From NCBI GenBank assembly GCA_950295325.1, contig OX485804.1:34102001-34166000 (forward strand): a stretch of DNA of 64,000 nucleotides. The letters are read 5' to 3'. The translations under genes and the position numbers were made by a program. The notes beneath the pieces are model-generated. The model searched no databases. It was not told where the DNA came from and was given only the letters and a program-made list of their open reading frames with translations. Shown piece by piece: positions 45,020 through 56,592 of this stretch. The DNA is from Polytrichum commune. Taxonomy: Eukaryota; Streptophyta; Polytrichopsida; Polytrichales; Polytrichaceae. Positions within the stretch are counted from its first letter, which is position 1; each line of letters opens with the position of its first letter.

Positions 45020-45690
45020 GTTGCCTTTCGAAACTATAGTTGTTCGTGATTTGACTTGTAAAAAATGTAGTAAATTATAGTTGTTTTAATTTCGGTCTGC
45101 CAAAAAATCTAGTTAACTATAGTTATATTTAGTTAACTAACGTTGAGCGCAACATGCAGTGTATTACCATGATAGTTTAGAGCATCTATATCTTTTCCTT
45201 TTCTTTTATTCAAGATTTAAAATGTGGGACTTGAATTCATTTGTGACTCAGACTCAACCAACACCCAATGAGCATGACCTCATTATCTATAAGTAACCTA
45301 GAGTATAATGGGTTCAACTGCCATAAGGAATAGTGGGTTCTATTCCTTTTTGGGATGGGCCGGCATGGGTGACAAACATTGATTCTACATAAGGTCTCTT
45401 AAAAAAATTTAATGTGATATAATATATTTCATTCCATTTTTTGAGATAAATGAAAGAACTTGCCAGCTGGCTCCTTACAAAATTTGGGACTCTCAAGTTA
45501 TAGTTGTCTAAATTTTTTCTAGTTGATTGTAGTTATTTTTGAATTTGGTCTTAAATTTTTTTAATTCACTATAGTTGTTTTTCAAATTGGTTTGAAATTT
45601 TTCTAATTAACTATAGTTGTTCCCTAAAATGTATTGAAAGAAAATCTAGTTAACTATAGTTATTTTGGTAGTTGTCCAACCTTTGAAACA
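45020..45690. repeat. interrupted repeat based on AGTTAACTATAGTT
   Basis: TAGTTAACTATAGTTGTT-type units, 45-60 bp apart, occur at about 45010-45145 and resume at about 45490-45680. About 350 bp of unrelated sequence (45146-45489) separates the two blocks. Confidence 0.6.
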
Positions 45691-46199
45691 TTTTGCTCGA
45701 ATCTCCCCATTCATTGAGCCTTAGCCACATATGTTACATCCATACCATCCCTTACTCCGGCTGGAGCACCACACTAATTGTGGACTTAGTGTCATATGGC
45801 GTTTTAGTTCATTGTGGTAATTTTCTAATGACACTTCTTATGGATGACTTCACAAGTATTGTCATCCCAACTTTTACAAGTATGGTACATTTAGTATTAT
45901 GCAGCCTAACATTTTTGTGTCATGGATGATTGACATTTGGATGAAATACCAACTTAGTAAGTGACAGTTATCACAACATCATAAATCTATAATATCCCAT
46001 TTTGCTTATACAAAGAATGACGAATAATGTTATGTGTACATCTATTGGTAACACCACACAAGCGGTTTCCCATCGATTTAGAGCAAGACAAATTTAGAGT
46101 AGGTGGCACTAAACACAGTACTAAGTGTGGATACTTAGTTACTCATAGGAAATGACACCGAGCTTTGTGTTCAGTGTCACCAATCTATTTGTCTTCCTC
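45691..46199. other. non-coding stretch, no gene seen
   Basis: No supported ORF or repeat. Phrases on 'tgacaccgagctttgtgttcag' resemble text around 43400. Confidence 0.35.
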
Positions 46200-47849
46200 A
46201 ATACTATGGTAACCGGTCCTAATATTGCGTAGCAATGTTCATGTTGCCCTTATGTTGCGCAGCAATTGCTCATTGGAAATTCTGTCACTTCCATCACAAA
46301 CATGGAGGGAAAACATGAAATTCACCAATTCCTACATGCAAAATCCTTGCCAAGAGTCAACCAAAAGAGATTCTCATCTCCTGCCTTTGCTGATTGCATC
46401 CATGGTGTCATTGGTGTCTCTAGTCTCACAAAACGGTGGAACCCTACTCCGGATTTTCTTGTGATTCCTTGGATTTCTTCGTGAACGGTAAGCATTCTGA
46501 TGTATTGCCTACGAGGTGAAGAATTTTTCTTAAGTGAGAATTGCGTTTCTGTACGAAATCAGTAGTAGCTTCCTGATCGATATATGATTAAACATTCAGA
46601 TGTGTGGGAGCTTTGAATTGAACAATTCGGATGTGTTTTGGAGTCTTCAAGGGCCTGAAGTACGAGTTGCAGTCCAAATATAGGGTTTGACATGCATTCA
46701 TACATACATGCATTCATAGGTTTCGCAGTATTTGCATCATACATAAGTCTTTGTTGCGTTAGGAGCCTTTCTCTCGCAAATGCAGACATCATCACTGAAA
46801 ATTTCTTTCCCAGAGACAACTAGAAGAGATTGTCGTCTACCCTTGCAAAATAGACTTCATTGGAATTGATTTCTCTAGTCTCACGAGACAGTGGAATTCT
46901 ACCCCGGAATGATCAACAATCTAAATTTAGGGTTGAGACCACCACAAGTTTGGCATGCATTCATCCATTAGAGCTTAGTGCACGCAATGATTTTGGGATT
47001 AGTAGTAGAGGCAACTATGGCAGAGAATACTAGGAGCGGATTGGCAAGTGGATTATATCGACCTACAATTCGCCATTTTTTCTCGTGGTCAAGATTTTGC
47101 AGTATTTCTATGTGCTACAGTAGGAGTGTTTTCTTTTGTGGTTTTGCGAGCAACAAGAAGACGCCTGCAACTTTCCTTATCGTAGTGTGGTTGCATAATA
47201 ACCAAATCCAAGAATTCTTGATTGCTTCATAACATACTGCGCATTGACGATCAAACCACTTGCAAATGGAAGAGGGAGAGGATCATCAGGACTGAATCGC
47301 ACCAAATTGGAATCAACGCTATATAGGGGGGAATGTTCTTTGGTTATGAAATCAAATGCTCTACATCCACGTGTCTTAACTTGTATGAACTGACAGTTTG
47401 GCCTACCTAATCCTTCCAAAGAGGGATCACCAAATCTATAAGTCCACCCATTTTCAAGGTAGGAGATTGCAATAAATCAGCTCATATGAAAAAATTATAT
47501 GCCCAGAAAGAGATTTAAGTGTGCCCTGGAATACTCATCCTGGATGGTTTATGAAAATAGTTCCTGATATTTTTTAAAATGCCCTAATATTGCATAGTTC
47601 ATTGCGCGCGCAATTTTCTGCGCAGTATTAGGGCGGCATTTTTAAATTCTAAAATATCCACCCCCTTGGTAATTGGGCAAGATTGTTTGTCTGGATTTCA
47701 TCCGTTTTGAAATAAATTTTCTTCCATCCAAATCATGCTTCATCCCACTAGATATTCCCCAAAAAATAATTTAAAATTCTAATTTTTTGCCTGATATGTC
47801 TTGTCGATGTCAACACTACGCAATATTAGGACCGTCTACCATAAGTATT
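46200..47849. mobile_element. possible 1.65-kb DNA element with terminal inverted repeats
   Basis: The left end AATACTATGGTA then CGGTCCTAATATTGCGTAG (46200-46232) matches the right end (47816-47849) in inverted order with three or four differences. The interior contains further CTAATATTGC and GCGCAG motifs near 47585-47640 and a diverged direct duplication (GAAGAGATT through TCTCTAGTCTCAC at about 46365-46425 and 46827-46885). No transposase frame is legible. The target duplication could not be fixed, so the superfamily is unknown. Confidence 0.5.
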
Positions 47850-48290
47850 AGTATTTACTAATTGTAAAACCACCTTTGTAGTGTCACCAACACCAAATAT
47901 AAAATCTAACACTAACATAACTTCTTGCAACATGTTTATTCTTTAGTAATGCAAGAATTGTGACAACAAGGGGTTCAGTAGAGTTGCAGATACATGAGCA
48001 TGCACAAGAGGTAAGTGTTCACATTCATCAATATGAATGGCTTCTGTTTTAAGGAGAAAAATTATAGTAAGATATCTGGCATCTGGAATTTGACCTCCCT
48101 GGAGTTCCAAGAAGCAACCTTGCATCTTCCTTCCTATCCATGTTTGGAGTTTATTAGAATTGTAATAAAAGGATGTGAAAGGGCAATCTGTAGAATACAA
48201 GACAAAATCATAACAAAAACATTACTAAAGTCCCAATCGACCAGTTGAGGGGAGAGCACACACTAATAAATAAAAGTATAAAAGAGGCTG
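47850..48290. other. non-coding stretch, no gene seen
   Basis: Overlapping ORFs on both strands at 47943-48250 have no recognisable domain. Confidence 0.35.
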
Positions 48291-48293
48291 CAA

Positions 48294-48440
48294 TTATGAA
48301 ATTGTGAAATCTGTACCATTTCCATAGAGGGACCCAATAAGCATATCACCTCCACCTGTATTGACATCAATGGTTGTACCCACTAGCCTCTTTACTGAGA
48401 CATTGCCACCTGTTATTCTAATCATTGAATTTGCTGAAAC
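48294..48440 (-). pseudogene. isolated exon resembling DUF4097/FAM185A-like proteins
   Basis: A minus-strand acceptor (TTGTTTCAG at 48441-48449) is followed by VSANSMIRITGGNVSVKRLV and then GTTIDVNTGGGDMLIGSLYG. The alternating hydrophobic pattern with Gly-rich turns matches the beta-solenoid repeats of DUF4097 (adhesin-like) proteins such as FAM185A. The frame then meets TAA at 48294-48296 without a donor site, where family members continue. No neighbouring exons were found on either side. I read it as an orphan or truncated exon. The family assignment rests on pattern only. Confidence 0.4.
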
Positions 48441-48499
48441 CTGAAACAAAGAAGACATCGTGGACAATGTTTTCGAATAATAGTAGCCAACTGAATATT

Positions 48500-51400
48500 T
48501 GAACAAGATATAATAGGAAGGGAATTGAAACTAGATAATTGTATCCCATTTGAGCACTAATCAATTAAACAAGGAGCTTCATAACTAGATAACTCGGATA
48601 ATTTATATTTAGATAGTTGTATTTAAAGATCAGTCCCAATGTTATCAAAAGCACCTCATGCCAACTCCAACTTTTTATAATTAATCGTGGCATGGTAGAT
48701 GAGGTTGAGGAATTACTTCACAAAGCTCAGTAAATAATAATTATATGCATTGTCAAAGCATGACTCTTCTCAAATGATCTCAGCTCTTTGTTTGAAAGAA
48801 TTTATACACAAGGTATGTGGGTGTTATTCGGATAGTTTTCCTTGTTGTGCATCTTCCATATATCAGAATCACGTCTTGAAATATGTGTTGTATTGAATTA
48901 TGTGGACCTGCATACCTTAGCCTGCATATTATTATTCTCCCCGTGCAATCCTATCAACACTTGCATACCTTAGCCTACTTGAGGAGGTGTGGCTTGCTCA
49001 TCAATATGGTGAACTGGAATTTGCATGATTGTCTTCAGTAATCTTCACTCAATCACAGACATGCAAGAGTCAATGAGGGGCTGATTTGGTGTGAGAGAGG
49101 AGATAGTACAGATTATCGAAAACGTCCAAACGACTCATCCCTTGAAAATATAAGAATTCATTCACATTTAATCTGTAGGATCTCGACTGCCCATCAATAT
49201 GTCCACAACATCCGCGGATGCGGACGTGGACGTAGCCACTGCGGACGAAGGAGTAGGTGGATCCACATCACCCAGATCAGACTGTGCATTAATATCTCCT
49301 CCGGCCAAGGCCATTGGTCATTGCATTGAAGAAAAAAACCACTTCGAATGCAAGAGGAAGAGCTCTCGCAAAGGACAGGGCACTTGACAGCGTGGACGAG
49401 TTAACCATAATTTCTTCTATAAATGTAAGCTTAAGCAACATATTCTTACCAATATGATACGGTTAGCCAATCTTATTTCTCCCCCAATATAATTTCGGCA
49501 TGATTGCAAAACACACACCATAATTTGATCAACACCAAATACCGACAAGTCAGGGTCCCAAGAATATCCGTGGACAGTATCAAGAAGATTGTGCACTATA
49601 CAGTAAGTACGAGGTTTTTTTTATGGTAGTGTTTAAAATCTTTCTAGTACCTTCCAATTTTCCTACATCCTTATTGTAAATTCCTCTCAATGTTGTTCTA
49701 CCATACTTTAGAATAATATAACTCCCAACTAACTCACTCCCTTCAAGTAAAACTTAGTACACTTATTGAATACCTTGCTAAAAGCTTACACACCAAAATT
49801 TAGCACAAACAAAGCTTATACCAAAAAGTTATGCATAATTTACTAACTTTACATTCTTAGCATGAATATTGTGTTATAACATCCGGTTACTAAAACTCTC
49901 ATAACATCTAAACTTTGAGTCCAATCAACCTCAATTTTTTACACACAATAGATAGATACGATCCAAAGGTAATATCAAATTTTTGTAGCTATAGTTATAA
50001 AATTCTAAAAGATCCATATTTTCTAACCTTATTCTCTTAGTTGCCTTTGCTTCTAGACATCCTTCACTTTAACTTCTTATAACTTTTTCTTCCAAAAGAC
50101 TGAAGCTTCCAAATTTTTATCTCAATACTTATATCTCACAAGAAACATTCTCTCAAATTTTCATATCAATCGACCACGCCAATCATCCACAATTCACAAA
50201 ATCCTTCACTCCAAAGTTCTGCTCACTTAACAACCAATGAAACAATACAAATAGTGCACTTAGTGCAACCTATTCACTCTAAAATTCTCACTCCTACACC
50301 CTCAATTATAGTAGAGCTTTCTAAATACTTATTTATTTTAAAATGCTAAAAACTCTTCCAAGTCTATACAAGTACCAACTCCAAATGCTAACTTCGTCCA
50401 TCAACACCCTTCTAACACCTCTTAAATACTCTTCCACCTTGCCTCCTTCGGCAAATAAGATACCTTTGGGGTAAGGATTTCTAAAATCCTTATCCTGCTA
50501 GAAATAGGAAAGATTTGGGTTGAAGGCTTATCCGGCAAGCCAATACGGAAGTTTGGATTTAAGGCTTCTAGAACCCTTAACTGGCTAACCAATAGGAAAT
50601 TTTAAGGTTAGGCCTTCTAGAACCTTTAGGTGGTTAGGTAACGGCCACCGCCAGTAAATCCTATCCTTCCCAAATCCTACCTACCACATCATTCTACCAA
50701 ATCGTCCGGTCTTGAACTTAAGACCGCTTCTCAACTTAAACAACTAACTTAAATTATCATATTAATATCTATTTGAAAATTACAGTAATATATAAAATTG
50801 CCCAAATTCTAACTAGTAGTCGGCTCACATCACGACAACAGAGTGGGAGCAACCTTGTTCATGAAGGTTAGGGTTGACTCATGTTTATATTTACTGAATT
50901 AGAAAAACGTGTCCAATAAGGTCGGCGAAATATTGGATTTATAATTTGGTTTTTTTGGATTGAAAATAAGTTATGATGGCCTATTGGTGTACCTGTACAA
51001 AATGGCAGAAGAGGGAGAAGAAAGGGTAGCCGCAAAACATATACTAGACAGCCCACAACAACGCCGAAAACAACTTGTAACAGGAGAAATCCACCCCTTA
51101 AGAATACGTCTTATGTAAGACTTGCGACTCCTACGGGGTATCTAAACTTTGAGCTTCATAACAGGGCGTTACTTCTCCAATAATTTCAGTAATACTAATC
51201 ATGGCTTGTATTGTTATTGTATATACACCCAGGGAACATGGACAAAATGGGAGTTGGTGGATTTATTCCATCCCGATGAACAGATTTAAAAAGTGGCTGA
51301 ATGCTGCACTGTTTCTAGCTGTGCTGGAGAACCATTCTATGGCATGAGTATTGCGTCAGGAATGTTTAAAGTTAATGTTGGCCGAATTTTGGTTCAAGAT

Positions 51401-52050
51401 TGTCCATTGTTTGTGACTGCGGAGGACAATATGCCTCCATAGCTCACACTTTTGAATGTGAAATGCGGGATGACGGTGTGGCCAGAAGCCTATCTTCGCC
51501 GTACGAGAAAAGTTCAGAATAAATAATGCGATTTTAATATTTTGAATAAGTAGTATAAGTAGACGCACAAATATAATAATGTACGAGGCGTTTATATTAG
51601 GCATATGAACTTGACAATAAAATATGTTGTTATTATATCATGAATCATTTTTTTGCTCCGATCTATCTTGTTTATTCCATGTTCTTACATATATTGGAAA
51701 CTTCCAACTTTCCAAATGTTGAATTTCATGTTGCAGATATAGGATAAAGTTGAGTGATTTCCATGTGACAACACATAGACAAACCTGCAATTTTGTGTGT
51801 GTTTTGACATATTGTACCAAGCTTATGACAAAATGGAGGCATGGGATCAGCTTTGATGGAGGCAGTTACTTGATTCAGATGGAAGGCTTATTGCTGATTC
51901 AAAGGCAGAGTCTGCAGAGCTAAAATGAGTTCGGTCTTCAATGGACCGAAATAGGTTGCTCTTCATTCAAGTTCAGACACTACCTCCAAGGATACACCAC
52001 AAGTGAAAAGAAATTATTGCTATTGTGTGCAAAACAACCAATGAAAAATC
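48500..52050. other. non-coding stretch, no clear gene
   Basis: A 62-codon plus-strand ORF at 49199-49387 (MSTTSADADVDVATADEGVG start, basic end KRKSSRKGQGT) is the only one with a non-random look. It has no recognisable domain. The part at 50440-50650 repeats CTTCTAGAACC and CCTTATC phrases. Confidence 0.35.
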
Positions 52051-52055
52051 ATAAG
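52051..52055. repeat. target-site duplication ATAAG, left copy
   Basis: Exact match to 53004-53008 on the other side of the solo LTR. Confidence 0.9.
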
Positions 52056-53003
52056 TGTCGCAACCCTTGCTAGCCCCCCTTAATAATCTTGCCAATTTTC
52101 GTTTCTAGCAAAGGTTACGAGCGCTAACCCTACGCATTCCGCCATGCTAATGGTTAGCTCCTCCTACCCCGGACCTTATAGTTCGTAGGAGGGGAACCAA
52201 CCCTCCTACTTTGCTTTCGGGACTCACCCCTTAATCGGTAACCCATTTCTGCGATGTGGACTTTCATCCATGGAAGTCCACTCCTATGTTGATCATCGCG
52301 TTGCCGGAGCAACACTACAACAACCCGAAGCGTACTAGGCAACTATGGCCTCACATTGGGCCAATGCCCATGGAGGCCGTGCCGTTCGGCCTCGGGGGGG
52401 GGGTGAGGCCACACCACCTCACCCATATAAGCCTCTAGCATTCTAGGCGGGGCCCCTACCCCACCGTCAAGAGACCTTTTGTCTCTCTACCAAGAGTTGG
52501 GGCCAAGTAGACATTTCCCTTAGCTGCTGGGCCTAGAAGCCCCCAGCAGCTTCAGACCATCATAACTTCCTTGTATGATGTCTGATGCTGACAAGCAACC
52601 ACTCCATCTTCATCTACGCTTCACGTAGACGCCGATGGACTCCTCACTTGCCACATTCAAGCAAGTCTTGAGGAAGTTATGCCTGTTTGAACCTTGGCAG
52701 TCCCGGGAATCACTCCCAAGCACTGCCGTACTCAAATTGCCATAACTCCTAGCTCACACCTCCGATGGAGAAGTTCTTGAGCATTATGGAATCTACACGC
52801 CATAAGCTACGCATAGCTCATGGCCTTACCCTTGTGTCTCCTAGTCTCCGTGGGTGGGAGGCGTTCCCAACGCCCAGGGCCCTCCCCCACACTAAGATCA
52901 CTTGGGCCCCCTCACCAACGGCGCCACAAGTCCCGGGTGTCACTCCGGGGTCCCCCTTGTGCCCATGGTGTTTCAGGCACTCCTCATGGAGAGGTGCGCG
53001 ACA
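52056..53003 (-). mobile_element. solo LTR of the chromovirus family (948 bp)
   Basis: Starts TGTCGCAACC and ends GGTGCGCGACA, the inverse of the LTRs at 12.5 and 19.7 kb. It is flanked by a perfect ATAAG duplication. It contains most of the 231 bp missing from the 3' LTR but lacks the 22-bp palindrome present in the 5' LTR. It was left by LTR-LTR recombination of a former full element. Confidence 0.93.
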
Positions 53004-53008
53004 ATAAG
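53004..53008. repeat. target-site duplication ATAAG, right copy
   Basis: Exact match to 52051-52055. Confidence 0.9.
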
Positions 53009-53074
53009 GGAGGTGGAAAAATATTCAGGTGCACATTCTCGACACACCTTGTCCTCTAAATAATGGTTTTGCAG

Positions 53075-54393
53075 GGTGGACAAAGCCCATTTGCATTGGC
53101 AGGCATGCCTATGCAGTATTTAAAGGCCCTGGAAAGCTCAGGATGGTATTTGGTAAGTCACTATTCTGAAGTCTTATTCAATGACTCACAATTTTTGGTA
53201 GTTTATAAGCATGTTTTGTTCGTGCATCTACAAGTGTAGTCCACAAAGCTGTCAATTCTTCTTGCAAGTTTTAGGAGTTATGAAAATAAGCGTGTTGATG
53301 TTGTCTAATTGTAATCTGCATCCCTATACCCAACATTGACTCTGGCATGATCTTCTGTGTATAAGACTGCAGATAATGGTGGAGACACAGTGGATTTGGA
53401 GGTTTATCATTATGATGGTGCTGGAGGAGTTGCTCTCAGCATGTATAACACAGATGAAGTAAGTAATCATACTGATTCTAGGTGGTGAAATAGGGGAGAG
53501 GACACTCTCTGGACATCCATGGCAAATTTTGATGTTGGTGTTGGAATGTGATGTGAAGTGTAGTCCATGAAGGAGAAGGGCTCATGCATCTAGTGTATTG
53601 TGTGGTGGGGTGTTGCAGTCTATTCGGGCATTTGCAACAACATCCATGACCATGGCGCTTCAGAAGAAATGGCCACTATACTTGAGCACCAAGAACACCA
53701 TCTTGAAGAAATATGATGGGAGGTACAAATACGTGACTAGTTTGTTTCTGTATTTGGGTTACTTAGTCCTGATATGATGGAATGTTCCCATGAGAAATAA
53801 TGTAGTTAATTCAATTATTTGGTATAGAAGAGTTGGCAAGAAGGTTGCAGTGTCAGTTGTGGACTTTGTAGCAATTGAATAAGTATCACCAACTCTAGGT
53901 GCCCAGTACTGGTTAATAAGTGGTTACTAAGTTATAATCCATTCATGTTTGTCAAGGAGTCCTATAATTATTTTGACACAATTTCCTCTTAGGTGTTATT
54001 ATTGGAATATGCAATAACCACCCTTATTACTGATGTTCTTCCAGGTTCAAGGACATATTTCAGGAGGTTTTTGTGAATGATGGGTGGGAGGCCAAGTTTA
54101 AGGATGCAGGAATCTGGTAAGCAACTCTATTGGTCTGCATTTCAAACTATAATCAAAATCCCCTTGTATGATGGACTGTGTAAAGTATTTGTTAGGATAA
54201 ATAGTCTGCAGGACACTTGGTGTCGGCTATTACATAAGTTGTGATGGATCCTTGGGTGGTGTGCATATTGGTGACAGGTACGAGCACGGGCTGATTGATG
54301 ACTTGGTTGCATACGCCCTGAAGAGTGATGGAGAGTATGTGTGGGTGTGTAAGAACTATGATGGTGATGTTCAAAGTGACATGCTTGCTCAAG
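53075..54393 (+). pseudogene. NADP-dependent isocitrate dehydrogenase, five internal exons only
   Basis: The exons are 53075-53152, 53373-53458, 53619-53722, 54045-54116 and 54278-54393. All have GT-AG borders and matching phases, giving about 152 residues. They read [68 protein letters not shown] and [14 protein letters not shown]. This is the central part of plant NADP-ICDH, which converts isocitrate to 2-oxoglutarate. The N-terminal third and everything after [12 protein letters not shown] (FGSLGLMTS and on) are absent. In the first exon eight conserved codons (GDQYRATD) are missing in frame after RHAY, which removes part of the substrate pocket. The exons are otherwise free of stops, so the fragment is young or constrained. 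A solo LTR lies 72 bp upstream. Confidence 0.9.
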
Positions 54394-55088
54394 GTGAGTA
54401 TGTCTTCACATGAAGGGAGCAATGCGTAAGTTGTTACTCTCAGTTGGGAAGCTAGTTCTGATTCTGTAGTCCTTCCTCGATGTTGAAACAATCAGCTGGA
54501 CAATCAGCATTCATATTGTGGTGTCTGCACTGTCCTCCAAAATTCAGAAGCCAATATGACAAACCTTGTGGGTGCAGAACCTCTATGACTGCCTTGCATC
54601 CCTTAAAGTAACTCAAATAGATTTTTGGTGGAGAGGTAAACTCCAAGGAATCCTGTGCTACAGTTCTTGGAGAATTAGGATTGTAGTTCAAGACTTTCTC
54701 ATGAATTGGAGAATTGATAAATTTTTTCACTTCACACATCTTTCAAATCATTATGTACCTTCATTTCTGGCCTTGAGCTTCTAATCTTCGGGTTTAAGTA
54801 CTCGTCACTGAACCCTACACCCATTGTGATGGTCATTGTTGTCTGTAGGCAACTCTTGTTGCACTCAATATGTAGTGTTATGCACTCTTGCCAAGCTTAG
54901 ATTAGGTCCTCGTACGCTTCGTAAACACCTTAAATAAGCCATGTTCAATCAGTACTGACAGTCAACAGTAATCCATCTATTATCTCTCATTGTGTTCTTA
55001 CATGCACTACTTTATGTCTTGCTTCGGCCCATTGAATGACATATTGAGGAGTATTTGTGAAGTGTGGCTATTGTGCTGAAATGTGCAG
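54394..55088. other. junction between the two gene fragments
   Basis: No ICDH or adaptin exon is visible here. Splicing the last ICDH exon (phase 1) directly to the first adaptin exon (phase 0) would give a stop after six codons, so the two do not form one reading frame. Confidence 0.5.
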
Positions 55089-56592
55089 GACTCAAATGTT
55101 TCTATTAGGAGGCGGGCATTAGAGCTGGTGTTCAATCTTGTGAGTGAAGGCAATGTGAAGGCTTTGACAAAGGAGCTCCTTGAAGCCAAGTACAACTTTC
55201 ATGTATCTTAAAATTCACCTTCTGAATATATGATCACATCAAAAGAGTTCCGTTGTATCTCAGACAACGAAATTCACTTAAATATGTGTTGATCTTCCTT
55301 TCTGTTCAATATTCAGACATCTATGGAACATGCAATCCTCAACTGACAGTTTGTTTGCACGTTCTTTTCCCAGATTTCCTCCATCAAAGCAATGGTACAT
55401 TGATCAAATGATCTTACTCATGGTTGAGGTAAGATATCTCTGTTGTTTTGATGGAATTAGTTGTTGAGTGGCCACACTGAGCAAGTTTGAAATCAAACAC
55501 TAATGTAGATTTCACAGGTGGTGAAAGACAGGAGCTTGTTGGAAACAATAACTTGGGAAAGTAGCTTTGGGGGTGCCAACCGAGGAATTCTCTTAAGGTC
55601 TTACTAGAGGGTCCATACACACCTCTCAATCACCTCTGTTACTCAACAGCAGGCCTGAAATAAAACTTCTTGGACAATGGTGTTGCTTGAATGCAGTGCT
55701 CAATAGCATGGTCAATTGTACATTGATGGTCTACTGCTTCAATCTCTTTGCAAGAAACTGATACTACTTGCCTTGCTAGGCTGGGAAATTTGTGACTGAG
55801 GAGGTGATGCGAACATTGGTGGTTGTCATCACCAATGCAACTGAGCTTCAAGGCTACATTGTTCGATCGCTTTATCGTGCATTTCAATATTGGAGTGGGC
55901 AGGTCATGTGCGATTATCTCTGGTTGCTCCTTCTCTTGCACTTAGTTATACTCTTCTCATAGTCCAGACATCCTTTGATGTATATATGAGCAAGGTCTAA
56001 GATGTATGATGTTGTCATGCATTTATTACTAATTGAGTGTCTTCAAGATAATTTATCATCCTCTATCTTCTCTCAATATTTGCATTGCATTCTGTCTAGA
56101 GGGATCTGTAGTCATGCCAGAATCAGTTCTTCTGATAGTGCAGCTTGAAGGTATCGGATAGGAAATTGAAGGTCGTCTGACATGTGTGAGCAGGATAGTC
56201 TTGCTCAAGTGACAGTGTGGTGCTTTGGAGAATATGGAGATATGCTGGTCAATTATGTCAATGAGTTGGAAGGCGAAGATTCTCAGACTGTAAGTAGGAT
56301 TTGTCTTTCTTTATTTCTTTTAGTTTAATGTCACATCCTTCGTTGTTGAGCCTTTCAACTTAGTAGAAGTTTGCACCCCATCTTGTCACCAAGTAGTTTC
56401 AATAGCTCTTTCATTGTTTGGATGAATGGTGTGCAGGCTCTATTCAACATAGATCCAGAACGTGCAAAATACGATCCCATCATTGTGCACAATGTACCAT
56501 TTTACAAAGCCGCATTACAATTGGAAGCTGAAGTAAATAAGATGCAACCACCTCCAAGACCTGCAAATTGGGGGGTGTGTAGCCACGGGTAG
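55089..56592 (+). pseudogene. AP-1 gamma-adaptin fragment (four exons) with an unidentified terminal exon
   Basis: The exons are 55089-55189, 55374-55428, 55780-55902, 56194-56289 and a last one at 56437-56592 ending in TAG. All phases agree and no stop interrupts them. The first four read VSIRRRALELVFNLVSEGNV, KQWYIDQM, AGKFVTEEV, VVITNATELQGYIVRSLYRA and VTVWCFGEYGDMLVNYV. This is the middle of the gamma-adaptin trunk (alpha-solenoid of the AP-1 clathrin adaptor at the trans-Golgi network). Residues equivalent to about 22 family positions are skipped between exons one and two. The N-terminal part, the rest of the trunk, hinge and ear are absent. The last exon (ALFNIDPERAKYDPIIVHNV, then PFYKAALQLEAEVNKM) does not match adaptin to my eye and may come from another gene. 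Confidence 0.85.

Noticed and set aside
46218-46232. Resemblance of CTAATATTGCG to the geminivirus nick-site nonanucleotide
   Set aside because: The required TAATATTAC is not present, no Rep-like frame was found, and the motif is better explained as a terminal inverted repeat.
53075-54393. A functional ICDH gene
   Set aside because: The first and last thirds are absent from the window at the expected positions, and eight active-site codons are missing.
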